DNA of 46,591 nucleotides from an uncultured Bacteroidia bacterium (GCA_937936615.1 CALDDN010000008.1:1-46591); one strand, 5' to 3'. Numbered from the stretch's first letter, positions 21,158 to 31,607 are shown. Notes: generated from the sequence alone by a model not told the origin. Translations and numbers: made by a program.

Positions 21158-21718
21158 ATGTCCCGCGTCGGAAGAGCACTCATATCCATTCCCCAGGGCG
21201 TCAAGTTCAACTTCGCCCAACACGAGGTTACAGTCAAAGGCCCCAAAGGCGAACTCAAGCAGACGCTCGAGCCGGGCTTCGAATTTGACCAGCAGGACGG
21301 CGGCCTGAGCCTGCGCCGCCCCAGCGACCAGAAAAGGCATCGCGCCCTCCATGGCCTCTACCGCGCCCTGGTGGCCAACATGGTCAAGGGCGTGTCCGAA
21401 GGCTACGAGGAAACCCTCGAACTGGTGGGCGTGGGTTACCGCGCCGAAGCCAAAGGCCAGGTACTGGAACTGGCTTTGGGCTACTCGCACCAGATATTCT
21501 TTGTCGTTCCACCCGAAATCAAGGTTTCGACGGAATCGGCCAAAGGCCAGAACCCCAAAATCATGCTTTCGGGCATCGACAAGCAGCTCCTGGGCCAGGT
21601 GGCCGCCAAAATCCGAGGCCTGCGCCCGCCCGAGCCTTACAAAGGCAAAGGGGTGCGCTACGCAACCGAACAGGTACGCCGCAAGGCCGGCAAAGCAAGT
21701 GGTAAAGGCAAGAAGTAA
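21158..21718 (+). CDS. rplF: Ribosomal protein uL6
   Basis: [17 protein letters not shown]...[26 protein letters not shown]. Confidence 0.98.
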   Translation: MSRVGRALISIPQGVKFNFAQHEVTVKGPKGELKQTLEPGFEFDQQDGGLSLRRPSDQKRHRALHGLYRALVANMVKGVSEGYEETLELVGVGYRAEAKGQVLELALGYSHQIFFVVPPEIKVSTESAKGQNPKIMLSGIDKQLLGQVAAKIRGLRPPEPYKGKGVRYATEQVRRKAGKASGKGKK

Positions 21719-21726
21719 ATCCCGAG

Positions 21727-22086
21727 ATGAATACGATCAAAAAAGAGGCGCGGCGTCAGCGCATCAAAAAAGGCATCCGCAAGCGCGTGCGGGGTACGGC
21801 CGAACGTCCGCGCCTGACGGTATTCCGCAGCAATACCTCGATCTACGCCCAGATCATCGACGACGAGCGTGGACTGACGCTCAGCAGCTGCTCCTCGCGC
21901 ATCAAGCAGATCGGCGAGCAGAAGATCAGCAAAACCGAACAGAGTACCCTGGTGGGCAGGCTGCTGGCCGAGAAGGCCAAAGCCGCCGGCATCAGCCGGG
22001 TCGTCTTCGACCGCAACGGTTACCGCTACCACGGCCGTGTAAAAGCTTTGGCCGACGGTGCCCGCGAGGGAGGACTCGAATTCTAG
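21727..22086 (+). CDS. rplR: Ribosomal protein uL18
   Basis: [38 protein letters not shown]...[26 protein letters not shown]. Confidence 0.98.
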   Translation: MNTIKKEARRQRIKKGIRKRVRGTAERPRLTVFRSNTSIYAQIIDDERGLTLSSCSSRIKQIGEQKISKTEQSTLVGRLLAEKAKAAGISRVVFDRNGYRYHGRVKALADGAREGGLEF

Positions 22087-22144
22087 TTTTCAAGCACCGA
22101 TACAGCGATTTACTCTTTATTTAGACGTCCGAAAAAAAGGAACT

Positions 22145-22684
22145 ATGTCAACCCGAGATCGAGACCGCGACCGCGACAAGAAGAAAGTGAAGCCGGGCGA
22201 GGTACAGCTCCAGGAGAAAATGGTAGCCCTCAACCGGGTGGCCAAGGTGGTGAAAGGCGGTCGCCGCTTCAGCTTCACGGCCATCGTGGTGGTGGGCGAC
22301 GGCAACGGCGTAGTGGGCCACGGCCTGGGCAAAGCCAGCGAGGTGTCGAATGCCATCGCCAAAGGCTTCGAAGACGCCAAAAAGAATCTGGTAACCATAC
22401 CGATCATCAACGGTACGGTGCCCCACGAGATTGAAATGCGCTTTGGCGCGGCCAAAATTCTGCTCAGACCCGCTGCCCCGGGGACAGGAATTCTGGCCGG
22501 TGGCGCGATGCGGGCGGTGCTCGAAAGCGCGGGCATCAAGGACGTACTGGGCAAGACGCACGGCTCGTCGAACCCGCATAACGTGGTCAAAGCCACGATC
22601 AAAGCCCTCTCGAGCATGCGCGATGCCTATACCGTCGCCAAGGTTCGGGGCATTCCATTGGAAAAAGTATTCACCGGCTTCTGA
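22145..22684 (+). CDS. rpsE: Ribosomal protein uS5
   Basis: [19 protein letters not shown]... then core [49 protein letters not shown] at 22145 (track ORF over-extended). Confidence 0.97.
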   Translation: MSTRDRDRDRDKKKVKPGEVQLQEKMVALNRVAKVVKGGRRFSFTAIVVVGDGNGVVGHGLGKASEVSNAIAKGFEDAKKNLVTIPIINGTVPHEIEMRFGAAKILLRPAAPGTGILAGGAMRAVLESAGIKDVLGKTHGSSNPHNVVKATIKALSSMRDAYTVAKVRGIPLEKVFTGF

Positions 22685-22708
22685 AAATAAGCCTAACGGC
22701 ACTGCACG

Positions 22709-22900
22709 ATGTCCACGGTAAAAGTGAAAGTAACTCAGGTTAAAAGCCTGATCGACCGCACGAAGCGGGATAAAGCCACGATGAAGGCCTTGGGCCTGGG
22801 CCGGATCAACCGGAGCGTGGTGCAGACGGCCACCCCCCAGTTTATGGGAATGGTACGGGCCGTCAGCCATTTGGTACGGGTCGAAGAAGTAAAGGACTAA
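22709..22900 (+). CDS. rpmD: Ribosomal protein uL30
   Basis: KVKVTQVKSLIDRTKRDKATMKALGLGRINRSVVQTATPQFMGMVRAVSHLV. Confidence 0.96.
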   Translation: MSTVKVKVTQVKSLIDRTKRDKATMKALGLGRINRSVVQTATPQFMGMVRAVSHLVRVEEVKD

Positions 22901-22904
22901 GCCC

Positions 22905-22912
22905 AAAGGAGA
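22905..22912 (+). promoter_or_regulatory. SD-like motif upstream of rplO complementary to the variant anti-SD
   Basis: AAAGGAGA, 8 nt before ATG 22921; pairs fully with 5'-UCUCCUUU-3' of the 16S tail in this window. Confidence 0.55.
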
Positions 22913-22920
22913 CAAACGCC

Positions 22921-23412
22921 ATGCGTATCCATGAACTCAAACCCGCCCCCGGTTCGAACCCGAGCCGCACCCGCATCGGCCGGGGCCAAGGCTCGGGCAA
23001 GGGCGGTACCTCGACCAAAGGCCACAAAGGAGGCCAGTCGCGGTCGGGCCATACGGTCAAGCGCGGCTTCGAAGGGGGGCAGACTCCACTCGCCCGCCGG
23101 CTGCCCAAGTTCGGGTTCAAAAACCCGTTCCGCGTCGAATACAACCTCCTCAACCTCGAGCAGCTCGAGCACTACTGCCAGAAAACGCCGGGCCTGAGCG
23201 TGATCGACGAGGCCTTTTACCGCCAGAAGCGCATCACCAGCCCCAGCAGCCCGCTGGTCAAGGTGCTGGGCCGCGGCGAACTCAAAACCCGTCTGACGGT
23301 ACATGCGCACAAGTTCAGCGACTCGGCCCGCCGCGCCATCGAAGCGGCAGGCGGCCAGGTTGTCGTGCTTGGCCCATCCCAGGACGAAACGCAGGAAGGA
23401 GCCAACGCATGA
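22921..23412 (+). CDS. rplO: Ribosomal protein uL15
   Basis: MRIHELKPAPGSNPSRTRIGRGQGSGKGGTSTKGHKGGQSRSG. Confidence 0.98.
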   Translation: MRIHELKPAPGSNPSRTRIGRGQGSGKGGTSTKGHKGGQSRSGHTVKRGFEGGQTPLARRLPKFGFKNPFRVEYNLLNLEQLEHYCQKTPGLSVIDEAFYRQKRITSPSSPLVKVLGRGELKTRLTVHAHKFSDSARRAIEAAGGQVVVLGPSQDETQEGANA

Positions 23413-24758
23413 AGCGTCTGATCAAAACCCTTCGCGACATCTTCAGCATCGAAGAGCTGCGTGGCCGCATCCTCTTCACGCTCCTGATGCTGGCTATCTT
23501 CCGCTTCGGCTCGTTCGTCATCCTGCCGGGTATCGACTCCAAGGCTCTGGCCGATTCGTTCCGCCAGCAGGGCGGCGGGGGGATCCTCGATCTGGTCAAC
23601 CTCTTTGTGGGGGGGGCTTTCGGACGCGGGGCCATTTTTGCCCTCGGCATCATGCCCTACATCTCGGCCTCGATCATCCTGCAGCTCATGGGCGCGGTGG
23701 TGCCTGCCATTCAGAAAATCCAGAAAGAGGGCGAGTCGGGCATCCGCAAGATCAACCAGCTGACGCGTTACCTGACCGTGGGAATCACCGCCGTGCAGGC
23801 CGCCGCCTATGTCGTCAACCTGCAGACCGATCACGGCAACGCCATCGTGGCCGATGCCTACTTCTTCTGGATATCGACCATCTTTGTGCTGACGGCGGGT
23901 ACGATGTTCCTCGTCTGGATCGGGGAACGCATCACCGAAAACGGCATCGGTAACGGCGTATCGCTCATCATCGCCATCGGCATCATTGCCGACCTGCCCT
24001 TGGCCCTCATTACTGAATTCCAGGCCAATCCGATGATGATCTTCTTTGTCGAAATCCTGGCCCTGGGGCTTGTTACGATGGCCGTCGTGCTGCTGACGAC
24101 CGGTACGCGCAAGATCCCCGTCAACTACGCCCGCCGCATGGTAGGCAATAAGATGATGGGCAGCATGACCACTACCGCCCGCCAGTACATCCCGCTCAAG
24201 CTCAACTCGGCCAACGTAATGCCCATCATCTTTGCGCAGGCCATCATGTTCATTCCGGCCACCATCTTCCAGTTTCAGGTTTTTCAGGACAGCGATTTCT
24301 GGATGAGCTTCCAGCAGGCCTTCAGCGACTATACGAGCGTAGGCTACAACATCGTTTTTGCCGCCCTGATCATCCTGTTCTCGTATTTCTATACGGCACT
24401 GGTGGTCAACCCGCAGGAGATCGCCGACCAGCTCAAGCGGCAGGGCGGTTTCATTCCGGGCGTCAAACCCGGCAAGCAGACTTCCGAGTTCATCGACGAA
24501 GTGCTCACGCGCATCACCTTGCCCGGTGCTCTTTTTCTGGCTGCGGTGGCCATCATGCCCGCTATTGTAGCCTCGCTGGGCGTTTCGAACCAGTTTGCTA
24601 TGTTCTTTGGCGGTACAAGCCTGCTGATCATGATCGGTGTGGTACTCGATACGCTGCAGCAGATCGAAAGCCACCTCAAGATGCGACACTACGACGGCCT
24701 GATGAAATCGGGCCGCCTGCTCAGCCGTAATCAGGTAGGCGCACCTACCACACTCTAA
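23409..24758 (+). CDS. secY: Protein translocase subunit SecY
   Basis: 449 aa polytopic, GGGGILDLVNLFVGGAFGRGAIFALGIMPYISASIILQLM; 4-bp overlap with rplO. Confidence 0.98.
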   Translation: MKRLIKTLRDIFSIEELRGRILFTLLMLAIFRFGSFVILPGIDSKALADSFRQQGGGGILDLVNLFVGGAFGRGAIFALGIMPYISASIILQLMGAVVPAIQKIQKEGESGIRKINQLTRYLTVGITAVQAAAYVVNLQTDHGNAIVADAYFFWISTIFVLTAGTMFLVWIGERITENGIGNGVSLIIAIGIIADLPLALITEFQANPMMIFFVEILALGLVTMAVVLLTTGTRKIPVNYARRMVGNKMMGSMTTTARQYIPLKLNSANVMPIIFAQAIMFIPATIFQFQVFQDSDFWMSFQQAFSDYTSVGYNIVFAALIILFSYFYTALVVNPQEIADQLKRQGGFIPGVKPGKQTSEFIDEVLTRITLPGALFLAAVAIMPAIVASLGVSNQFAMFFGGTSLLIMIGVVLDTLQQIESHLKMRHYDGLMKSGRLLSRNQVGAPTTL

Positions 24759-24771
24759 ACAGATAGCCCTC

Positions 24772-25605
24772 ATGCTGGCCAGAAAGAAAAAACAGCCCAT
24801 CCTCAAAACAGCGGAAGAAATCGAGCAGCTGCGGCGGGCGGCCCGGCTGGTCTCCAATACCTTCGCCGTGCTCAAAGAGCACGTACGCCCGGGGGTGAGC
24901 ACGGCATTTCTGGACCGGCTGGCCGAAACGTTCATCCGCGACCACGGAGCCATTCCCGCCTTCAAAGGCTACCAGCCCGATCCGGATGTGGTGCCCTTTC
25001 CGGGCACGCTCTGCACCTCGGTCAACGAGGCGGTGGTGCACGGTGTGCCCTCGGAGGAGGTCCTTCTCAAGGAGGGCGACATCGTCTCGCTCGATTGTGG
25101 CGTGATTTTGGATGGCTTTGTGGGCGATTCGGCCTATACCTTTGCTGTGGGCGAGATTGCGCCCGAAGTGCAGCGGCTGCTCGATGTTACGAAGGAGAGC
25201 CTCTACCGTGCCATTGCCCAGGTCAAGCGTGGGGCACGGCTGGGCGATGTCTCGTTCGCGGTGCAGCACTACGTCGAGTCGCACGGCTACTCGGTGGTGC
25301 GCGAGCTGGTGGGGCACGGCCTGGGCCGGAGCCTTCACGAGCCGCCCGAAGTGCCCAACTTCGGCAAGCGGGGCCACGGCCCGTTGCTGGCCGAGGGGCT
25401 TGTCATCTGCATCGAGCCGATGATCAACCTGGGCCGTGCCGAGGTGGTGCGGGGTAAGGATGGCTGGACCATTCTGACGCGCGACCGCAAGCCCTCGGCC
25501 CACTTTGAGCATACCGTGGCCCTGGGGCCTAACGGTGCCGACGTTTTGACTACTTTTGATCCCATCGAAACGGGCGCAAGCCTGCAGCCGCAGACCGCCC
25601 TCTGA
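24772..25605 (+). CDS. map: Methionine aminopeptidase, type I
   Basis: SLDCGVILDGFVGDSAYTFAVG...RELVGHGLGRSLHEPPEVPNFG...EPMINLG. Confidence 0.97.
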   Translation: MLARKKKQPILKTAEEIEQLRRAARLVSNTFAVLKEHVRPGVSTAFLDRLAETFIRDHGAIPAFKGYQPDPDVVPFPGTLCTSVNEAVVHGVPSEEVLLKEGDIVSLDCGVILDGFVGDSAYTFAVGEIAPEVQRLLDVTKESLYRAIAQVKRGARLGDVSFAVQHYVESHGYSVVRELVGHGLGRSLHEPPEVPNFGKRGHGPLLAEGLVICIEPMINLGRAEVVRGKDGWTILTRDRKPSAHFEHTVALGPNGADVLTTFDPIETGASLQPQTAL

Positions 25606-25614
25606 ATTTGATCT

Positions 25615-25833
25615 ATGGCCAAACAGAATTCCATCCGCGTCGACGGTACGATCATCGAAGCCCTGCCTAACGCCAATTTCCGGGTCGAACTGGAAAATGG
25701 CCACAAGATTCTGGCGCACATCTCGGGCAAGATGCGCATGTATTACATCAAGATTCTGCCCGGCGACCGCGTCAGCCTCGAACTCTCGCCTTACGATCTG
25801 ACTAAAGGCCGGATTGTCTACCGCTACAAGTAA
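25615..25833 (+). CDS. infA: Translation initiation factor IF-1
   Basis: [72 protein letters not shown]. Confidence 0.99.
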   Translation: MAKQNSIRVDGTIIEALPNANFRVELENGHKILAHISGKMRMYYIKILPGDRVSLELSPYDLTKGRIVYRYK

Positions 25834-25899
25834 ACCAGTCGCATCAGTTTAAATATAAAATTCTACACCTCTTTACCGTACCGCAGGTACTCTACGAGC

Positions 25900-26016
25900 A
25901 TGAAAGTCCGAACGTCGATCAAAAAGCGGAGTGCCGAATGCATCATCGTCCGGCGCAAAGGCCGCATCTATGTCATCAATAAAAAGAATCCCAAGTACAA
26001 GCAGCGTCAAGGCTAA
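25900..26016 (+). CDS. rpmJ: Ribosomal protein bL36
   Basis: 38 aa, [38 protein letters not shown]; not listed in the ORF track because it is short. Confidence 0.97.
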   Translation: MKVRTSIKKRSAECIIVRRKGRIYVINKKNPKYKQRQG

Positions 26017-26038
26017 GCACAGTACCGAATAATAACGT

Positions 26039-26416
26039 ATGGCACGTATTGCAGGGGTAGACTTGCCCCGAAACAAGCGCGGACTCATTGCGCTGACTTA
26101 TATCTACGGCATCGGGCGCACGCGGGCCCACGAAATCCTGACCCGCGCCAATGTGCCGCCCGAGAAACGCGTCCAGGACTGGACCGACCAGGAGGCTGCC
26201 GATGTCCGGCAGCTGGTGGCCGACGAGTACAAGGTGGAAGGGGCCTTGCGGGCCGAGGTGCAGCTCAACATCAAGCGGCTGATCGACATCAACTGCTACC
26301 GCGGCATCCGGCACAAAAAAGGCCTGCCCCTGCGCGGACAACGCACGCGTACCAACTCGCGCACCCGCAAGGGCAAACGTAAAACGGTAGCTAACAAGAA
26401 GAAAGCCACGAAGTAA
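26039..26416 (+). CDS. rpsM: Ribosomal protein uS13
   Basis: [34 protein letters not shown]...[25 protein letters not shown]. Confidence 0.99.
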   Translation: MARIAGVDLPRNKRGLIALTYIYGIGRTRAHEILTRANVPPEKRVQDWTDQEAADVRQLVADEYKVEGALRAEVQLNIKRLIDINCYRGIRHKKGLPLRGQRTRTNSRTRKGKRKTVANKKKATK

Positions 26417-26455
26417 GTAAGCCACGAGCCTGCCCCTTTTTATTACCTCAGCCAG

Positions 26456-26842
26456 ATGGCAAAGACCAAAGTAAAAGTCAAAAAGAAAGCGCGGGTTGCG
26501 CCCGAAGGCCGGGCCTATGTAACCTCGTCGTTCAACAACATCATCGTTACCCTCACCGACGCGACAGGCAATACGATCTCGTGGGCCTCGGCCGGCAGCC
26601 GCGGCTTCCGCGGTTCGAAAAAGAACACCCCCTATGCCGCGCAGGTGGCCGCCTCGACGTGCTCGAAAGCCGCTTACGACCTGGGGCTGCGCCGTGTCGA
26701 AGTCTACGTCAAAGGGACCGGTTCGGGCCGTGAATCGGCCATCCGAGCCATCAACGCCGCCGGTATCGAAATATCGGTCATTCGCGACATGACCCCGCTG
26801 CCCCACAACGGATGCCGTCCACCCAAACGCCGCCGCGTCTAA
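26456..26842 (+). CDS. rpsK: Ribosomal protein uS11
   Basis: [43 protein letters not shown]. Confidence 0.99.
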   Translation: MAKTKVKVKKKARVAPEGRAYVTSSFNNIIVTLTDATGNTISWASAGSRGFRGSKKNTPYAAQVAASTCSKAAYDLGLRRVEVYVKGTGSGRESAIRAINAAGIEISVIRDMTPLPHNGCRPPKRRRV

Positions 26843-26857
26843 CCCCCGACATTCCCG

Positions 26858-27463
26858 ATGGCCAGAATTAAAGGACCCAAACAGAAAATCGCCCGCCGCT
26901 ATGGCGAACCGCTCTTCGGCTTCTCCAAAGCCTTGGAGCGCAAGAAATATGCCCCGGGCCAGCACGGTCGTACCCGCCGCCAGAAACTCTCGGACTTTGG
27001 CATTCAGCTCATGGAAAAGCAGAAAGCCAAGTACACCTACGGCATCCTCGAACGGCAGTTCCGCCGCATCTTCTTCGAGGCGGCCCGCCGCAAAGGCTCG
27101 ACGGGCGACAACCTGATGCAGCTCCTCGAGTCGCGGCTGGATAACACCTGCTTCCGCATGGGCTTCAGCACCACGCGCCGCGGTGCCCGCCAGCTGGTCA
27201 ACCACAAACACGTGCGCGTCAACGGCCAGGTGGTCAACATCCCGTCCTATCTGCTTAAACCCGGCGACCGGGTCGAAGTGCGCGAGCGCAGCAAGTCGCT
27301 CGAGATCGTCAATCATTCGATGAAAAGCAGCAATCCCAAACGCTACAGTTGGATTGAAGTCGACCGTACGCAGCTTTCAGGCAAGTTCCTGCACTACCCC
27401 GAACGCGCCGATATTCCGGAAAACATCCAGGAACGCCTTATTGTCGAGCTTTACTCCCGCTGA
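26858..27463 (+). CDS. rpsD: Ribosomal protein uS4
   Basis: MARIKGPKQKIARRYGEPLFG...LESRLDNTCFRMGFSTTRRGARQLVNHKHVRVNG. Confidence 0.99.
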   Translation: MARIKGPKQKIARRYGEPLFGFSKALERKKYAPGQHGRTRRQKLSDFGIQLMEKQKAKYTYGILERQFRRIFFEAARRKGSTGDNLMQLLESRLDNTCFRMGFSTTRRGARQLVNHKHVRVNGQVVNIPSYLLKPGDRVEVRERSKSLEIVNHSMKSSNPKRYSWIEVDRTQLSGKFLHYPERADIPENIQERLIVELYSR

Positions 27464-27503
27464 TCCATTCACTTTGATTTTACCTACTACTTCACACCAG
27501 AGC

Positions 27504-28502
27504 ATGGCGCTGTTGCAGTTTACAATGCCGGAAAAGGTGGTCATGGAAAAAAGCGAGGCCAGTGCCCGCTTCCTCTTCCGGCCACTCGAAACGGGCTATG
27601 GCCAAACCGTGGGCAACGCCCTGCGCCGGGTCTTGTTGTCCTCCCTCGAAGGCTACGCCATTACATCGATCAAAATTCCGGGCGTCGAACACGAGTTTTC
27701 GACCATCGAAGGAGTTCTCGAAGATGTGGTTGATCTGATCCTCAACCTCAAGCAGGTTTGTTTCCGCTGCCTCAATCCGCACCTCGACGACAGCGACCGG
27801 CGGATTTTTGTCGCCATCCACGACCAGCAAGTCTTCCGGGCTGGTGATATCGAACGCTTCACCACCAACTTTGCCATTGCCAACCCCAGCCTCGAAATCG
27901 CCCACATCAGCCCGGGCTACAAACTCGAACTGGAACTGACCATCGGCAAGGGCCGCGGCTACCGCCCCGCCGAGGAAAACAAGCAGGACGACGCGCCCAT
28001 CGGCGAAATCGCCATCGACTCGATCTTCACGCCCATCAAAAACGTGAGCTACTCGGTCGAAAATACCCGCGTCGAACAGCGCATCGACTACGAACAGCTG
28101 ATCTTCGACCTCAAAACCAACGGCACCATCGACCCCGAAGATGCCCTCAAAGAGGCCGCCAGCATCCTCATCAAGCACTTCGCCCTCTTTTCCGACAGCA
28201 CCATCCAGATTCAAATGGCGGAAACGCCTCAGGTGCGCGAAATCGACGAAAGCTTCCTGCAGATGCGCAAGCTGCTCAACACCCAGCTCAGCGAACTCGA
28301 TCTCTCGGTGCGAGCTTACAACTGCCTCAAAGCCGCCGACATCAGAACCCTGGGCGACCTGGTCAAATTCCAGATCGCCGACCTGCTCAAATTCCGCAAC
28401 TTCGGCAAAAAATCCCTCAGCGAACTCGAAGAACTGGTCGCCTCCAAAAACCTGACCTTCGGCTTCGACGTCGCCAAATACCGCCTCGACGAGGAATTCT
28501 AA
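27504..28502 (+). CDS. rpoA: RNA polymerase alpha subunit
   Basis: [51 protein letters not shown] and C-terminal RPB domain; ATG at 27504 ([11 protein letters not shown]). Confidence 0.98.
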   Translation: MALLQFTMPEKVVMEKSEASARFLFRPLETGYGQTVGNALRRVLLSSLEGYAITSIKIPGVEHEFSTIEGVLEDVVDLILNLKQVCFRCLNPHLDDSDRRIFVAIHDQQVFRAGDIERFTTNFAIANPSLEIAHISPGYKLELELTIGKGRGYRPAEENKQDDAPIGEIAIDSIFTPIKNVSYSVENTRVEQRIDYEQLIFDLKTNGTIDPEDALKEAASILIKHFALFSDSTIQIQMAETPQVREIDESFLQMRKLLNTQLSELDLSVRAYNCLKAADIRTLGDLVKFQIADLLKFRNFGKKSLSELEELVASKNLTFGFDVAKYRLDEEF

Positions 28503-28512
28503 GACCCCATCC

Positions 28513-29229
28513 ATGAGACACGGAAAGAAGATCAACCACCTGGGGCGTACCCACTCGCACCGCGCGGCCCTGCTCTCGAACATGGCCAGCTCGCTCATCC
28601 TGCACAAGCGCATCCGCACGACCCTGCCCAAGGCCCGCGCCCTGCGCAAGTACGTGGAACCCCTCATCACCAAATCCAAAAAAGACGAAACGCACTCGCG
28701 CCGCGTCGTCTTCTCCTACCTGCAGAACAAGGAGGCCGTCCGCGAACTTTTCGGCGACGTGGCCGCTGCCGTCGCCGACCGCCCGGGTGGCTACACGCGC
28801 ATCCTCAAGCTGGGTACCCGTCGCGGCGACGGTGCCGAAATGGCCCTCATCGAACTGGTCGATTTCAACGAATACCTGCGCGATGAGCGTACCCAGCGCA
28901 AATCGCGCCGAACCCGCCGCGGTCGTGGTGGGGGTGGTGCGGCAGCCGCTGCACCTGCCGCCGGAACACCGGCACCCGCCGCAGCTGAAGCTGTAACGGC
29001 AGCCGAGCCGCTCGCCGAAAGCCCCGCCGAGGAACTGGCTGCACCCGCTGAAGCTGGGGCCCACGCCGCAGCCGAAACAGTGGCCGAACTTGCCACTGAA
29101 GCAACGGCCGAGACTCTGCCCGATCTGCAGTTCGTCGATGCCGATGCTCAAGTGGCCACCGCCAGCGACGCGCCAGCCCCCAGCGATGCACCGGCTGCCA
29201 GCGACGACGAATCCAAGCCCGAAGCCTGA
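28513..29229 (+). CDS. rplQ: Ribosomal protein bL17 with long Ala/Glu/Pro-rich C-terminal tail
   Basis: [41 protein letters not shown] core, then ~110-aa low-complexity tail. Confidence 0.97.
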   Translation: MRHGKKINHLGRTHSHRAALLSNMASSLILHKRIRTTLPKARALRKYVEPLITKSKKDETHSRRVVFSYLQNKEAVRELFGDVAAAVADRPGGYTRILKLGTRRGDGAEMALIELVDFNEYLRDERTQRKSRRTRRGRGGGGAAAAAPAAGTPAPAAAEAVTAAEPLAESPAEELAAPAEAGAHAAAETVAELATEATAETLPDLQFVDADAQVATASDAPAPSDAPAASDDESKPEA

Positions 29230-29258
29230 GTGCCCGCTGCATGTACCAGCATCTCTCG

Positions 29259-29286
29259 CCCAGACTTTGCCGGTCTGGGTTTTTTT
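29259..29286 (+). terminator. Intrinsic terminator after rplQ
   Basis: CCCAGAC-TTTGCCG-GTCTGGG followed by T7. Confidence 0.9.
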
Positions 29287-29332
29287 GTGCATCGGATTGT
29301 GGGCTTGCCCAGGGTTTCAGTAAAGTTTGAAT

Positions 29333-29374
29333 AAAAAAACAGACGGGTCGCAACTCATCAGGCTGCGACCCGTC
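29333..29374 (-). terminator. Intrinsic terminator of the S46 peptidase gene
   Basis: GACGGGTCGCA...TGCGACCCGTC (11-bp stem) with A-run on its left, i.e. U-run on the minus transcript. Confidence 0.9.
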
Positions 29375-29405
29375 CGGTCAAAAGAAGAGCAACGTTTTTT
29401 TATTT

Positions 29406-31607
29406 TTAACGGCCGTCGATGACTTTCATTTCCTGGATGAGGTGCCCTGCGCCGGCCAGCTTGTCGATGATGAACATTACGTAGCGGATGTCGACGTTGA
29501 TGGTGCGCTTGAGCATGGGGTCGTAGACCAGGTCGCCGGTCATGGCTTCCCAGTTGCCGTCGAAAGCCAGACCGATGAGCTCGCCCTCGCCATTGATGAC
29601 GGGGCTGCCCGAGTTGCCGCCGGTGATGTCGGTGGTGGTGATGAAGCAGACGGGCAGCTGGCCGTCTTTGCGTGCCCAGCGTCCGTAGTCCTTGCGCTTG
29701 ATCAGTTCCATCAATTCTTTGGGCACTACGAATTCGGGGTCGTCGGGGTTTTCTTTTTCAAAGATGCCTTCGGCGGTGGTCATGTAGTGGTAGTCGACGG
29801 CATCGGCGGGCGAGTAGGCTTTGACCTGTCCGTAGGTGATGCGCATCGTCGAATTGGCATCGGGGTAGAACTGGCGGTCGGGGTGCATTTCGCGCAGGCC
29901 CTGGATGTAGAGCCGCAGGTTTTCCTGGGTGCGGGTGTTGAAGTCTGAGCTTTGGGGTTCGATGCGCAGGTAGTAGTTCATGGCTACGTCCATGACCAGC
30001 TTCATGGCCGGATCGCTTTTCAGGGTTTTGGCGTTGGGCTTGGCCAGGAAAGCCTCGAGGCGGTTGCGGTCGGCAAACATCGATCTGGCGAAGAGCTGTT
30101 CGGCGTACTTGAAGAAATCGCCCTTGTATTTGCTTTCGATTTCGCGGAAAGTGCCCGGCAGCTGCTCGCGGGGCAGGTCTTTGTAGGCCTGGCGGTAGAG
30201 CAGGGCCAGCACTTTGCGGTCGGCGGGCAGGTGGTAGTCCTTGAAGTGCTCGTTGACTTCCTGTCGCAAGGCATCGACCGTTTTGCGCACCTGTTCCTCG
30301 CTGGGGTCGGTCTGCTCGAGTACGCTCTGCAGGGGGCGGAATTTGAAAGCCAGGGTTAGAATTTCGGGCGCGATGAGGGCTTCGCCAAAGTAGGTCATGC
30401 TCAGGACATAGGGCTGGAAGTCGGCGCAGGCTTTGCGCACATTTTCGATGACGCTGCCATAGGTCTGCTGCCGCTGCGGGTTCTGGCTGGCCCACCGCTG
30501 GAACTTGGCTTCTTCCTGTTCTTTGAATTCGATGGTGCGCAGGCGGCGCAGGCCCCGGTTCTGGCCGATGAAGTATTTCCAGTAGTTGGCGATGCGGGCG
30601 TATGTGGAGGCGTCCTGCAGGCGGATGGCCGGGTCGGCGTCCATGAACTCCTTCCAGGTTTCGAGGCGGATGTTGCGCAGCTTGATGCGGGCGGGGTTGC
30701 TCAGTTCGTAGCGTTGGCGCAGCATCTCGGCCGTGAGGTAACGTTCGGTCCGGCCGGGGAAACCCAGAATCATAGCGTAGTCGTCGGCTTCGACGCCTTT
30801 GTTCGAGACGGGCAGGAAGTGCCTGGGTTTGAGGGGCACGTTGTTGGGCGAGTAGGGGGCGGGCTTGCCGTCGGGGCCAGCGTAGACGCGAAAGAGCGAG
30901 AAGTCGCCCGTGTGGCGGGGCCACATCCAGTTATCGGTATCGCCGCCAAACTTGCCGATCGATTCGTGGGGCGTGCCCACCAGCCGCACATCGGGATAGG
31001 TCTCGTAAACGTAGACGTAGAACTCGCTGCCATAGTACATGCTCTTGAACTGCACGTCGTAATCGGTACTGCCCTTGATTTCCTGGGTGATGGTGCGCGA
31101 GAGCTGGGCCAGTTTCTGCTCGCGCTCCCTGCCGGTCAGCGACCCGATTTCGTTTTGCACCCGCTGCGTAACGTCCTCGATGCGCACCAGAAACTTGACG
31201 AAGAGGCCCTCGGCGGGCAATTCTTCCTGCTTGGTCCTGGCCCAGAAGCCGTTTTGCAGGTGGTTCTGCGCAACCGTCGAGAGGCTCTGGATGGCGTCGT
31301 AACCGCAGTGGTGGTTGGTCAGGATCAGTCCTTCGGGCGAGATGATCTCGCCCGTGCAAAAGCCGCCGAACCAGACGATGGCATCTTTGAGGCTCGACTG
31401 GTTGACGCTGTAGAGCTGCTCGGGCCGCAGGCGCAGGCCCTGCTGGCGCATCTGTTCGTAGTTTTGCGAAATGAGCAGGGGCAGCCACATGCCCTCGGCG
31501 GGCGGTTCGGCAGCCTGGAGCGGACGCACCGATCCCAGGCCCAGCACCCACAGCCACAGCAGGGCGGCACAGGTCGAACGCCAGCAGCTTCTTGGTATTG
31601 AGTTCAT
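29406..31607 (-). CDS. S46 family dipeptidyl-peptidase (DPP7/DPP11-type)
   Basis: Signal peptide MNSIPRSCWRSTCAALLWLWVLGL; catalytic regions LTNHHCGYDAIQ, GDTDNWMWPRHTGDFSLFRVY, GGNSGSPVINGEGELIGLAFDGNWEAMTGD. ATG chosen at 31607 rather than the over-extended track ORF. Confidence 0.95.
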   Translation of the reverse strand: MNSIPRSCWRSTCAALLWLWVLGLGSVRPLQAAEPPAEGMWLPLLISQNYEQMRQQGLRLRPEQLYSVNQSSLKDAIVWFGGFCTGEIISPEGLILTNHHCGYDAIQSLSTVAQNHLQNGFWARTKQEELPAEGLFVKFLVRIEDVTQRVQNEIGSLTGREREQKLAQLSRTITQEIKGSTDYDVQFKSMYYGSEFYVYVYETYPDVRLVGTPHESIGKFGGDTDNWMWPRHTGDFSLFRVYAGPDGKPAPYSPNNVPLKPRHFLPVSNKGVEADDYAMILGFPGRTERYLTAEMLRQRYELSNPARIKLRNIRLETWKEFMDADPAIRLQDASTYARIANYWKYFIGQNRGLRRLRTIEFKEQEEAKFQRWASQNPQRQQTYGSVIENVRKACADFQPYVLSMTYFGEALIAPEILTLAFKFRPLQSVLEQTDPSEEQVRKTVDALRQEVNEHFKDYHLPADRKVLALLYRQAYKDLPREQLPGTFREIESKYKGDFFKYAEQLFARSMFADRNRLEAFLAKPNAKTLKSDPAMKLVMDVAMNYYLRIEPQSSDFNTRTQENLRLYIQGLREMHPDRQFYPDANSTMRITYGQVKAYSPADAVDYHYMTTAEGIFEKENPDDPEFVVPKELMELIKRKDYGRWARKDGQLPVCFITTTDITGGNSGSPVINGEGELIGLAFDGNWEAMTGDLVYDPMLKRTINVDIRYVMFIIDKLAGAGHLIQEMKVIDGR

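Noticed and set aside
29758-30924. 388-aa alternative-frame ORF within the S46 peptidase gene
   Set aside because: Arg/Pro-rich off-frame translation on the same strand as the true gene; no domain signal.
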